From an uncultured Rikenella sp. (GTDB taxonomy: Bacteria > Bacteroidota > Bacteroidia > Bacteroidales > Rikenellaceae), in the NCBI RefSeq assembly GCF_910577125.1, contig NZ_CAJTMN010000003.1, forward strand, positions 1 through 64,000: 64,000 nucleotides of DNA, in the 5' to 3' direction. Under the pieces are notes generated by a model. It had not been told where the DNA came from and ran no database searches. It worked only from the letters and a program-made list of their open reading frames with translations. A program made the position numbers and the translations under genes. This document shows, one piece after another, positions 1-7,862 of this stretch. Every line of letters begins with the position of its first letter. Within the stretch, counting starts at the first letter, position 1.

Positions 1-190
1 TGTTGTAGTCCATCATGGCCTTGCCGTTGGCATACGACTCGTAGACTTTCGTTTCGGGCCGGGTGAACTCGTCTAAAAAAGCCTCCCGCTCGGCGGCGGG
101 GATGCGCAGCAGGGAGGCGATCTGGGCGGGGGTGTGCCCGATCGCTCCCATGTCGCGAATCCGCTTGAGTATCTGTTCGTCGATCGTCAT
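1..190 (-). CDS. Partial small prophage protein, possible HTH/terminase small-subunit-like
   Basis: The 5' part of a minus-strand gene that runs off the left edge; about 63 residues are visible, starting MTIDEQILKRIRDMG. The N-terminal part looks like a short helical, HTH-like segment (GHTPAQIASLL). Its ATG overlaps the stop codon of the upstream methylase gene (ATGA junction at 187-190), so the two are translationally coupled in the prophage operon. The position between a methylase and unseen genes is one where terminase small subunits occur, but no diagnostic motif is visible and the product is not recognised. Confidence 0.55.
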   Translation of the reverse strand, partial: MTIDEQILKRIRDMGAIGHTPAQIASLLRIPAAEREAFLDEFTRPETKVYESYANGKAMMDYN

Positions 191-1485
191 CGTGCGGCCG
201 CCTCCTCGTAGCTCAGTTTCTTACCGTTTCGCAGCAGGTAGACCTCGCTGCTGCCCACGGCGTTGATGTACCGGGCCACGGTGGCATCGACGAACTTCTC
301 CAGCAGTTCCATCGTATAGCAGACCCGTTTGTGCTGTTCGCAGGCCATCAGCGTAGAACCGCTGCCGCAGAAAAGATCGACCACCACGTCTCCCTCTTTC
401 GAGCTGTTCAGCAGCGGATAGGAGACGAGCGCCACCGGCTTCATGGTGGGAGGGATGTCGTTGCGTGTCGGTTTGTCGTAGTGCCAGACGGTGGATTGCG
501 AGCGGTCGGCATACCAGCGGTGCCCCTTCCCCTCTCTCCAGCCGTACAGCACCGGTTCGTGCTGCCATTGGTAATCCTGACGCCCCATCACGATCGAGTT
601 CTTGACCCAAACGCAGCACTGGGCCAATTTGAATCCGGCCCGCGCGAAGTTGCGCCGAAAGGCCAGCCCCTCGCTGTCGCTGTGGAATACGTAGATCGCC
701 GCGCCGGGTTTGGTCACGGTGTACATGTTCCGGAATGCCCGGAAAAGAAACCTGTCGAAGGCGTCGTCCGACATGGAGTCGTTGGCGATCGTCAGCGCAT
801 CCTCCGTCTTTCCCTCATACTCGACGTTGTAGGGCGGGTCGGTGATCAGCAGGTCGGCCCGGCGGTCGTTCATCAGAGTGGCCACGGCGACCGACGAGCA
901 GGAGTCGCCGCACATCAACCGATGCGGGCCGAGCAACCAGATGTCGCCGGGACGGGTGATAGCTTGTTCCGAAAGGTCGGCTTCGGCATACTCTTTCTCC
1001 AGATCGAGCTCGTCGAGCTGTTCGGTCAGGGTCATCTTGGTATCGAGCTTCAGATCGAGCGCTTCCGGTTCCACGCCGAGATCGAGATTGAACTGCGAAA
1101 GAGACTCGGAGGTGATCTGATACTTCTCGAACAGGATGGTGTCCGGATTTTTCTGCGCGAACTCGGAATTGTAGGCGGCGATCTCCTCGACGGCCTCTTT
1201 CTTGTCGGCGGCGTAGATTGGTTTGTAGGGTATCTCCGGAATCTCCATCCCGCGGTTCCGCAGGTGCAAGAGAGCTTTCTTCCGCTGATGGGCGTCGATG
1301 ATCCAGAGCTTGCCGTCCGGATCGCGCCATGCCTTGAAGGAGTATTTGAAGCCCCGCGTTACGATGATCAGCGCGAGCTTCATCATCTTCTCCTCGTCGT
1401 GGAGTTTGAAGTCTTCCTGCAGCTCGTGAAAGTCGTCCAGCGGAGCGGTCGGCAGGTGGCCGAGGTTATGAACCTGTATTTGCAT
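187..1485 (-). CDS. ParB-like nuclease domain / DNA methyltransferase fusion (phage type)
   Basis: 432 residues. The N-terminal ~110 residues look like a ParB/sulfiredoxin-type domain (IIDAHQRKKALL). The C-terminal two thirds is an amino-methyltransferase: the catalytic DPPY lies near residue 216 (LLITDPPYNVEY) and the SAM-binding motif LFCGSGS comes after it, the beta-class order. Likely methylates adenine-N6 or cytosine-N4 in phage DNA, protecting it from restriction; the specificity cannot be read. I chose the ATG at 1485 (MQIQVHNLGH) rather than an upstream in-frame ATG at 1515 because it gives a short 20-bp overlap with the preceding gene. Stop overlaps the next start as ATGA. Confidence 0.85.
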   Translation of the reverse strand: MQIQVHNLGHLPTAPLDDFHELQEDFKLHDEEKMMKLALIIVTRGFKYSFKAWRDPDGKLWIIDAHQRKKALLHLRNRGMEIPEIPYKPIYAADKKEAVEEIAAYNSEFAQKNPDTILFEKYQITSESLSQFNLDLGVEPEALDLKLDTKMTLTEQLDELDLEKEYAEADLSEQAITRPGDIWLLGPHRLMCGDSCSSVAVATLMNDRRADLLITDPPYNVEYEGKTEDALTIANDSMSDDAFDRFLFRAFRNMYTVTKPGAAIYVFHSDSEGLAFRRNFARAGFKLAQCCVWVKNSIVMGRQDYQWQHEPVLYGWREGKGHRWYADRSQSTVWHYDKPTRNDIPPTMKPVALVSYPLLNSSKEGDVVVDLFCGSGSTLMACEQHKRVCYTMELLEKFVDATVARYINAVGSSEVYLLRNGKKLSYEEAAAR

Positions 1486-1882
1486 GGGATAGTATTTTTT
1501 TGAAAATGGCGGCACGCTGTTCGTGGCGCGTTTTGTGGCGGCGGGCTTCTTCGATCGCTTCGGCAGTGGCCCCCCGGCGATTCATCCGTCCGGTGTAGCG
1601 GCGGATGTTGTTGCGGCAGTTTTCGTATTGTCGAATAAACCGGTCGCGATCGCTGTTCCAGAGTGCGAGCAGTTCTTCGTAATCGGCCTTGTTCTTCAGG
1701 TACGGATGTTCGTTCAGAAAGACGCCGTGGTCGTTCAACGACTGGAGTTCACGAAAGCAAAGAAGGTTCTGAATGCGCAGCTCGGCCATCTCCTTGACAT
1801 CGCTGTCGGTGGGGGCTGTGTCGAGTCGTTCATCCAGAACCTTCATCTGGCGATAAGTCCGGATACGGTCTTCGTAGATCAC
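1466..1882 (-). CDS. Hypothetical prophage protein, helical
   Basis: 138 residues, highly charged and mainly helical by composition (MIYEDRIRTYRQMKVLDERL). No catalytic or binding motif is recognised. It lies between the coiled-coil protein upstream and the methylase downstream, whose start overlaps its end by 20 bp, so it belongs to the same transcription unit. A role in packaging or head assembly would fit the neighbourhood but is only inferred from position. Confidence 0.65.
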   Translation of the reverse strand: MIYEDRIRTYRQMKVLDERLDTAPTDSDVKEMAELRIQNLLCFRELQSLNDHGVFLNEHPYLKNKADYEELLALWNSDRDRFIRQYENCRNNIRRYTGRMNRRGATAEAIEEARRHKTRHEQRAAIFKKILSHANTGS

Positions 1883-1908
1883 GAGGGCCGTAGCCGTGTC
1901 AGGATCTT

Positions 1909-2439
1909 CTAAGCATCCCCAGCGGATTTTGGGGTACTCTTGCTCTTTGAGGAGCTTTTTTTTTCGACGGGCACCGCTGCGGCAGCAGCCTCGGCGGCTT
2001 TGGCCTGTTCCTCCTCTTCGGCCTTGATGCGGGCGGCCTCTTCCTCCTCGGCTTTCAACCGGGCTTCTTCCTCAGCCTTGAGGCGAGCGGCCTCTTTCTC
2101 CTCAGCTTTCAACCGGGCCTCCTCTTCAGCCTTGAGGCGGGCAGCCTCTTCCTCCTCGGATTTCAGCCGGGCCTCCTCTTCGGCCTTGAGCCGGGCAGCC
2201 TCAGATGCGGCCCGCTCTTTCACGGCAGCGATCGTTCGACGATGTCGGACGATCTCCTCTTCGGTCGCGAAGTCGAGCAACGCGAACAAAATCGAGGAGG
2301 CGTCCTGCAGACGGTTGAAGATACCGCGTTTGAGCAGGTCGTGCTGGGGAGCTTTCTGTTTCAGAAGCTCCCGGTCGGCTTCGAGATGCGTTACACCGAG
2401 AAGCCGATCGTGAGCGTTTTTCTTTCCAATAAAATCCAT
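1909..2439 (-). CDS. Coiled-coil prophage protein with EEARLKAEE-type repeats
   Basis: 176 residues. Residues ~70-155 are built from near-identical units of the form AARLKAEEEARLKAEEE, a long alanine/glutamate-rich single helix or coiled coil. The tail is low complexity (VEKKSSSKSKSTPKSAGDA). The DNA shows the same repeats at nucleotide level (about 2010-2210), so unit number may vary by slippage. Lies just downstream of the structural genes; such helices commonly act as spacers or scaffolds in virions, but the function is unknown. Confidence 0.65.
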   Translation of the reverse strand: MDFIGKKNAHDRLLGVTHLEADRELLKQKAPQHDLLKRGIFNRLQDASSILFALLDFATEEEIVRHRRTIAAVKERAASEAARLKAEEEARLKSEEEEAARLKAEEEARLKAEEKEAARLKAEEEARLKAEEEEAARIKAEEEEQAKAAEAAAAAVPVEKKSSSKSKSTPKSAGDA

Positions 2440-2448
2440 AACGTAGAA

Positions 2449-3465
2449 TTATGCGGTTTGAACACGGGTGCCGGAAACTTCGATCAACCGGGTCGGATCC
2501 AACACGCGGAAGGTAATGGAGCTGCCGGTCTTCGCCGTCCACGTCGCGCCGCCCTCCAGTACGAATGCCGCGCCGTCCTCGATGGTGGCCGCGTTGTCCG
2601 AACCGGCTCCAGTGACGGTGATCGTCCGCCCCTTGTCGCTATCGGTCAGCCCGCTTACTTTGGTTACCGGCACAGCTTCGGTCGTGCCGTTCGGCAGAAT
2701 ATACCGGTCGTTGTTGGCGACGATCGCGAGGGTGTCGGTATCGGCCGCGAGCGACACCGGTTCCGAACGAACGATGGCGCCGACGTATTTGTACGGCTGT
2801 CTCCATGTCGTATTCTCGAAGGTGAAGGTCAGGCTGCGTTTCTCCTTGTTGTTGGCCCGTTCCGACGTCTTCAGGATCATCGGCTTGCAGGGGTTACCCA
2901 TCACGAAGTAGTTGTCCGACTCGCACTCCCGATAGATGATCACGAACTTACCGCCGGTAAACTCTTCCATGAAGTTCAGCAGCTTGTCCCGGTTCCCGGA
3001 CATCTGGATGACGAACGTATTCGTATTGCTGGTCGTGAAGTCTCCCTTCTCGCTCTTCCCGTCGTCCGTCGGAATGTCGTGCGCTTCAAAATTGTACATG
3101 ACCTCTCCGGTCTTGAGCGGAATCGTGCCGACCTCCCGATTGGCATTCGGTTTCGGAAAAGGTACGTTCTGATCTACCTGACTCAAGTGAACGAGCCACA
3201 CCTGATAGGCGATCTGTCCGCCGGCGGCGTCTTTGTCCGAGGTATCTTCGATGTCGCCAATCAGCGCCATGCTACCAGCCAGAACCGTACCGCCGCTCAC
3301 TGTCAGCGCGTCGGGCAACAGAGTCGTATCGAAGGCTGCGGCCGCCAGTGCGGTACCGGCAAACAGGCCGAACACCACGAGAAACAGGGTCAGCATCAGT
3401 TTGCGTTTACGAGCCATATCCATTTTATGTGCACGGATGGCCCGCTTGATGGTTTGTTTTTTCAT
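2449..3465 (-). CDS. Prophage structural-region protein with N-terminal signal/TM segment
   Basis: 338 residues. A basic start (MKKQTIKRAIRAHK) is followed by MARKRK and a hydrophobic stretch LMLTLFLVVFGLFAGTALAAA that looks like a signal peptide or membrane anchor; internal ATGs at codons 15 and 17 are also plausible starts. The rest is beta-rich with Ig-like features near the C-terminus (SDKGRTITVTGAGSDNAAT). It directly follows the capsid gene, so a head-decoration or tail protein would be expected, but a signal peptide on a virion protein is odd. No family assignment. Confidence 0.65.
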   Translation of the reverse strand: MKKQTIKRAIRAHKMDMARKRKLMLTLFLVVFGLFAGTALAAAAFDTTLLPDALTVSGGTVLAGSMALIGDIEDTSDKDAAGGQIAYQVWLVHLSQVDQNVPFPKPNANREVGTIPLKTGEVMYNFEAHDIPTDDGKSEKGDFTTSNTNTFVIQMSGNRDKLLNFMEEFTGGKFVIIYRECESDNYFVMGNPCKPMILKTSERANNKEKRSLTFTFENTTWRQPYKYVGAIVRSEPVSLAADTDTLAIVANNDRYILPNGTTEAVPVTKVSGLTDSDKGRTITVTGAGSDNAATIEDGAAFVLEGGATWTAKTGSSITFRVLDPTRLIEVSGTRVQTA

Positions 3466-3528
3466 GTGTCGATGAATTTTGAGGTTAAAAGGGGAGCCGC
3501 CGAACGGCTCCCACGAATCGTTTACAGC

Positions 3529-5553
3529 CTACCTGCCACCCGGCACGTTGGGCTGAAGGGCCTGATTGATGGTGCGGGTACCGCCAACGCAGCGTTCCAG
3601 CTCCCGGAACTTATCGCCGTCCGCATTCAGGATCACCATCAGGTAATCGCCCTTCTTGGTCGGCGTGAAGGCCTCGGTCAGATCGGCGAACTTGCCCGAT
3701 TTCGCAATGGTCTGCGGATGGGTTTCGTCGCCGACTTCGATCAGGTAGGCCACGCCGGCTTTTGCGCCGACGATGTCGGTGATCGCTTTGGCAGCCGTGT
3801 TCACTCCGGTAACGTAATGGCGGAAGTCGCCGCTGACGGTAACCGTCTCGGCATCGGCGGCCAGCTCGACACACGGCTTGTTACAGAAGATCTCCTGATC
3901 CTCGAAACCGTGCGCCGCTCGTTCGGCTTTCGTCTTGAACGGCTTGCCGGCATAGGTGGCCGACGTCCCCTCTTTCCAGATGCTCCACGCCTTGACGTCT
4001 TCCATGTCGGACTCGAACTGCACGGCGTGCATTTCGCCGGCGGTCAGTTCGATCGACTGGATATTGCCCGGCTTCTGCACCCAGATGAACGGGAGGGTCT
4101 TGCCGTACGGACACCAGCGAATGCGGTTCTGGTGGTCGGGAACGACGTCGCCCTGCGGCCCGGTGAAGTCGGTGTCCTTGCCGTAGATCTCCCGGATCCC
4201 GGCTTTCCACATGGCCCGGTGGTTGGCATTCAGGATAACCTCGTATTTGTCGAGATCCGGAACGCGTTCGGAGAGGTACAACAGGAAATTGGTCACGCAG
4301 GCCACCATCGTCGCGCCGCTCGTATAACCGGAGAAGGCCGAGTCGTCCACCAGTGAGATCTTACCTTCGTTGTAGTACCGCAGCAGGGTGTAGTACACTC
4401 CGGTACCGGCGTTCAGCGTGTGGCCCGACTTGCCGTCTTCGGGTTTCACATAGATGCCGAGCACCTTCCGCTGGTTTTGCTCTTCGATCAGCTTGGTCGA
4501 GATGTTCAACATCGCCCATTCGATCATCGTCCACTTGATCGGGTCGGAGCCCTCCGTGTTCAGATAGCCGATGTACTGGCGTTCGATCTCCTTCATGGAG
4601 TTGAACAGCGTCTTGAACATGGCGTCGTCCACGTAACAGATCTCCGGCTGCAACTCGACGTTGCCTTTCCAGATACCGCCTTTCTGATAGGCCTGCGAGA
4701 AGTCCCCGAAAAAGGCGTTGATCATCACCTCGCGGTCTTGTACTCCGAAACGGCGCGGGAAGATGTCGTAGACGTTCCGGATCTCGGCCAGCCGGGCAAT
4801 CAACAGGTCGGTACGGCGGGTCAGATACTGGTCGCCCAGTCCTTTCGGGTCGATTCCGATGCTGACACCTGCGGCCAACAGGGCCGGATTGAGCAGATTG
4901 GCCTGCCGCAACTCGTTGATACGACCGGCCACGATACCGGCATATGCACTGAGCTGCTCCCGGAACTCGGCGCCGACCTCTTTCTCCATGACGGCGTTGA
5001 GCGGTTGCGTCAGAGCGAGAGCCGGATTCAGCGCGATCCGGTTATACCGCCGCTCCATCGAGAAGATCGGATGTTCGATACCGCAGAAATAGGCATCGGT
5101 GTGGCCGGGGCCGTTCGGCGACAGGGCTGAGCCATTGACGGTGGCCGGCTTGTCGGGCAAGGTCTGCCGGCTCATTTCGCGGAGCGCTCCGGCGATGGCA
5201 TGTGCCGCATCGACGACGGAGTCGGTGCGTTGAATCGGGGTGGCAGCACCCCCGGTCGGAGCACCCTCGGTGTCATTCGGCATACCGCCGCCGGCTTCGG
5301 CGAGGGCGTCATTCAGGATAGCCAAAGCAGCGGCGTTGTCCGCTGCCTCTTGAGACGGATCGCCGGCAACGGAGGTTTTTGCTTCCTGCTGCCGCTGGAA
5401 CTCGGCCTGATCGGCGGCGAGCTCGGTGCCGTACTCTTTGCGGTACGCCGCCCGAATGGCCTTCCAGTCGGCAGTGGTCATCTCCTGATTCCGAGCCTTG
5501 TCCACCATCTTGAGCGAGGTGAACACGGCCTTCAATTGTTCGATGAACTTCAT
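3529..5553 (-). CDS. Probable phage major capsid protein with N-terminal scaffold-like extension
   Basis: 674 residues. The first ~170 are low-complexity, alanine/glutamine-rich and helical, like a scaffold or delta domain. The remainder is globular (starting around AYFCGIEHPIFSMERRYN) with a beta-rich C-terminal part. It follows an S49-type head protease with a 5-bp gap, the usual protease-capsid order of tailed phages, which is the main reason for the call. Length is large for a HK97-type capsid, consistent with a fused scaffold. The family was not identified by a diagnostic motif. Confidence 0.6.
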   Translation of the reverse strand: MKFIEQLKAVFTSLKMVDKARNQEMTTADWKAIRAAYRKEYGTELAADQAEFQRQQEAKTSVAGDPSQEAADNAAALAILNDALAEAGGGMPNDTEGAPTGGAATPIQRTDSVVDAAHAIAGALREMSRQTLPDKPATVNGSALSPNGPGHTDAYFCGIEHPIFSMERRYNRIALNPALALTQPLNAVMEKEVGAEFREQLSAYAGIVAGRINELRQANLLNPALLAAGVSIGIDPKGLGDQYLTRRTDLLIARLAEIRNVYDIFPRRFGVQDREVMINAFFGDFSQAYQKGGIWKGNVELQPEICYVDDAMFKTLFNSMKEIERQYIGYLNTEGSDPIKWTMIEWAMLNISTKLIEEQNQRKVLGIYVKPEDGKSGHTLNAGTGVYYTLLRYYNEGKISLVDDSAFSGYTSGATMVACVTNFLLYLSERVPDLDKYEVILNANHRAMWKAGIREIYGKDTDFTGPQGDVVPDHQNRIRWCPYGKTLPFIWVQKPGNIQSIELTAGEMHAVQFESDMEDVKAWSIWKEGTSATYAGKPFKTKAERAAHGFEDQEIFCNKPCVELAADAETVTVSGDFRHYVTGVNTAAKAITDIVGAKAGVAYLIEVGDETHPQTIAKSGKFADLTEAFTPTKKGDYLMVILNADGDKFRELERCVGGTRTINQALQPNVPGGR

Positions 5554-5558
5554 GTTGG

Positions 5559-6482
5559 TTAGATATTGGTTGATATTTGGTTGCTGTCGCGTACACTGAC
5601 GCCGAGGTCATAGGCTTCCCGCAGCGCGGTACTCAGATCGGGCAGGATGCCGTCAATTAGACCGAGCTCCAGCGCCTCAGAGGCAAAGAAAGTTTCACCC
5701 CGGAAGACGGGATGATCGTCGGGAAGGTCGTTCAACTGCGGCCGGCCGGCGCGCACGTTTTTCTCGAACTGCTGCTGGTGCGGGTCAAGACGGGTCTTGA
5801 TATACTCTTCCGGCTTGCCGTCGAGCAGATCGTTCTCTTTCTTGTTCTTGAGATCCGAACGGGTGGCATAGGCTTCCACCAGCTTGATGCCGAGTTGCTC
5901 GTAGTAACCGTCCAGATTGATCCCGGTGGTCATGGTACCGATACTGCCGATGATGTCGTTTTGCGTGAAGGCTTTAATGACTGTCGCCTGACTGGCGAGA
6001 TAGTAGGCGGCCGAGCAGCACTGGTATTCGATGAAAGCGTAGATGGGCTTTTTGCATGCGCGCATCGCCTCGGCCGCCACATCGAGCAGCCACGCGACGC
6101 CCCCGCCGGAATTGATGTGCAGGAAATGGGCGAGTACGTTCGGCAGAGCGTCGGCCGCTTTCAGGTTGTTCAGGAAACCGGTGGTCGAGAACATCTCGCG
6201 CCAGCCGTAGCCCCAGTCGTAATAGAAGGAGGGATGAGAGAGGATCATCCCGGAGATGGGATGGTAGAATACGAACTCTTTATCGGCGGTGATTTCCGAC
6301 AGGTCGAATGTTACGGCAATATCGCTGTCCGACAAGGCCGGAAGAGTCTTGACGATGCTGCGCGGGTCGAATGCGGGCGGCGGGGTATTGGCATGAAGAA
6401 GGTTCTCGACGACAAAACGGTCGAGAAACTTCGGTTCGACGAGTAGATGGGAATCGATCAGCCGGGCGAGAGAGAAGACCAT
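5559..6482 (-). CDS. S49-family (SppA/protease IV-like) prohead protease
   Basis: 307 residues. The central part has the ClpP/crotonase-like fold signature of S49 peptidases: HINSGGGVAWLLDVAAEAMR, then ACKKPIYAFIEYQCCSAAYYLAS, where the serine before AAYY is the likely nucleophile, then NDIIGSIGTM. The C-terminal lid region includes VFRGETFFASEALELGLIDG, also typical of the family. In phages this enzyme trims scaffold and capsid during head maturation, which agrees with the capsid gene immediately downstream. Confidence 0.85.
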   Translation of the reverse strand: MVFSLARLIDSHLLVEPKFLDRFVVENLLHANTPPPAFDPRSIVKTLPALSDSDIAVTFDLSEITADKEFVFYHPISGMILSHPSFYYDWGYGWREMFSTTGFLNNLKAADALPNVLAHFLHINSGGGVAWLLDVAAEAMRACKKPIYAFIEYQCCSAAYYLASQATVIKAFTQNDIIGSIGTMTTGINLDGYYEQLGIKLVEAYATRSDLKNKKENDLLDGKPEEYIKTRLDPHQQQFEKNVRAGRPQLNDLPDDHPVFRGETFFASEALELGLIDGILPDLSTALREAYDLGVSVRDSNQISTNI

Positions 6483-6525
6483 TTTTTATTGCAAAAATCC
6501 GCTTCTCCGGCTGGAGAATAAAGGA

Positions 6526-6879
6526 CTAACCGTGCAGGAGCGGCCGCAGGGATTTGCAGCTCATCTCGAACAAAACGGTCTCGGCGCGGGGTATCACGAC
6601 CACCTGAACAGGAATATCGATCGTACCCCACGGGTGAAAATCGGTGCCGTCGTGCAGCCATACCTGTGCCCGGAACCGAGGAATCAACGACAGGAATGCC
6701 TCGGCCTCCCCTCGCGGGACGGCGACCTTGAGGGACTGGTCGTACAAGACTCCCTGCGTGGAGCTCTTCGCCTCTTCGTCGAACGAGACATCCGAATAGG
6801 TCGTCAGGGTCGACGGTTCACCGATCTGTCGGTTCCGGATGGGGGCGATCCGGACAAGGGACGAAAATTCTCTTTTCAT
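6526..6879 (-). CDS. Hypothetical prophage protein
   Basis: 117 residues, MKREFSSLVRIAPIRNRQIG onward, beta-rich with no recognisable motif. It lies upstream of the head protease with a 43-bp gap, on the same strand. A head-tail connector or small virion protein is possible from position only. Confidence 0.55.
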   Translation of the reverse strand: MKREFSSLVRIAPIRNRQIGEPSTLTTYSDVSFDEEAKSSTQGVLYDQSLKVAVPRGEAEAFLSLIPRFRAQVWLHDGTDFHPWGTIDIPVQVVVIPRAETVLFEMSCKSLRPLLHG

Positions 6880-6953
6880 AGCGGGCGGCTTGCTTTATTT
6901 TCAACAGTTTTCGGTGAAAATCGCGGCAAAATAATGCAACGTATTGATATACA

Positions 6954-7493
6954 TTACAATGCAACTTTATTCATGATCCGACGCACTTTTCGGACGGCAT
7001 AATTCGCCTTCTGACGCAAAGTTTCGTGCAGTTGAGTCCGGGTCGAAACCTCATAGCGGTAGAACTTTTTCTTGAGGGTTTCGATGTCGCCGCGGAAGAG
7101 GGTTTCCATTCCGTACTCCTGAATGAAGGCTTCGATGGCATCCTTGACCTGAAACCCGCACACTCGTGCGGTGCTGCAAAAGGCGGTGAAGTCGTTATCG
7201 AACTCGCGCTTGAGGGTGGCATTGATCTGCGCCTCCGCATGAGGCGTCAGGAAGAGGGCCTTCCCCCGGTGGGGATCGCTGTACTTCGAGCGCGAGAGTC
7301 GGATGGCCACAGCACTGTCATCCGGATCCGGCGCGGAAGGCAATACCCGATCGGAATGAGAAACAAGACTCGTGATCGCCATACCGGTTAAACTCCGGCT
7401 ATCGACCAGACAATACCCGTCGTCCTGTCGCGGGAAACGACCGACGAAGTAACACCGCAAAATCGGGTCTTTGATATGAATCTTTACCTCCAT
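6954..7493 (-). CDS. Hypothetical prophage protein
   Basis: 179 residues. The ATG at 7493 (MEVKIHIKDPILRC) is preferred over the one at 7508. The C-terminal ~80 residues are helical and basic (FYRYEVSTRTQLHETLRQKA, then VRKVRRIM). It is the first gene after the AT-rich iteron-like intergenic block, so it may open the structural transcription unit. Similar small proteins accompany Bacteroidetes prophage and conjugative modules, but no function is recognised. Confidence 0.6.
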   Translation of the reverse strand: MEVKIHIKDPILRCYFVGRFPRQDDGYCLVDSRSLTGMAITSLVSHSDRVLPSAPDPDDSAVAIRLSRSKYSDPHRGKALFLTPHAEAQINATLKREFDNDFTAFCSTARVCGFQVKDAIEAFIQEYGMETLFRGDIETLKKKFYRYEVSTRTQLHETLRQKANYAVRKVRRIMNKVAL

Positions 7494-7610
7494 GATCGGA
7501 CTATACAAAGTTAATGAAAATCAGATAATTAAACAAGAAAAATTCACCTATTGCATCCCTGCCGAAATATTCGTTTTTTCGTGCTGCAAAAATTTGTATC
7601 TCATTCTCAC

Positions 7611-7770
7611 CTACTACTTACAACAGCGCACAATGCGCTGGTTATCAACACTAAAAAGTAGTAGGTGCGAGCGCAGGCCGAAAAAAGTAGTAAGTACGTA
7701 GTAGATACCAATCTGAGGCGCATATTTATTTGTTATTCAAATCATTACGCAGAAAAGTAGTAAGTAGTAG
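7611..7770. repeat. AGTAGTA iteron-like block in AT-rich prophage intergenic region
   Basis: In the gap between the hypothetical gene at 6954-7493 and the VirE-like gene, the motif AAAAGTAGTA(A/G)GT recurs at 7653, 7681 and 7752. The 7681 and 7752 copies carry extra GTAGTAG units, and an inverted copy CTACTACTTAC sits at 7611. A perfect arm CAGCGC/GCGCTG hairpin lies at 7624-7640 and an AT-rich hairpin near 7807-7836. The gap is much more AT-rich than its neighbours. Short direct repeats next to replication genes suggest a replication origin or an operator array; the sequence cannot decide which. Confidence 0.55.
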
Positions 7771-7862
7771 CAAGATGTCGTTTCAATTTTATAAACTCTC
7801 TCAAAATATATATCTATATTGAAAAATATAGATATACACATGAGCGTGAGCGCGTTACACGC

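Noticed and set aside
7611..7770. CRISPR array
   Set aside because: Repeat units are 7-20 bp, irregularly spaced and without spacer-like unique segments; no cas genes.
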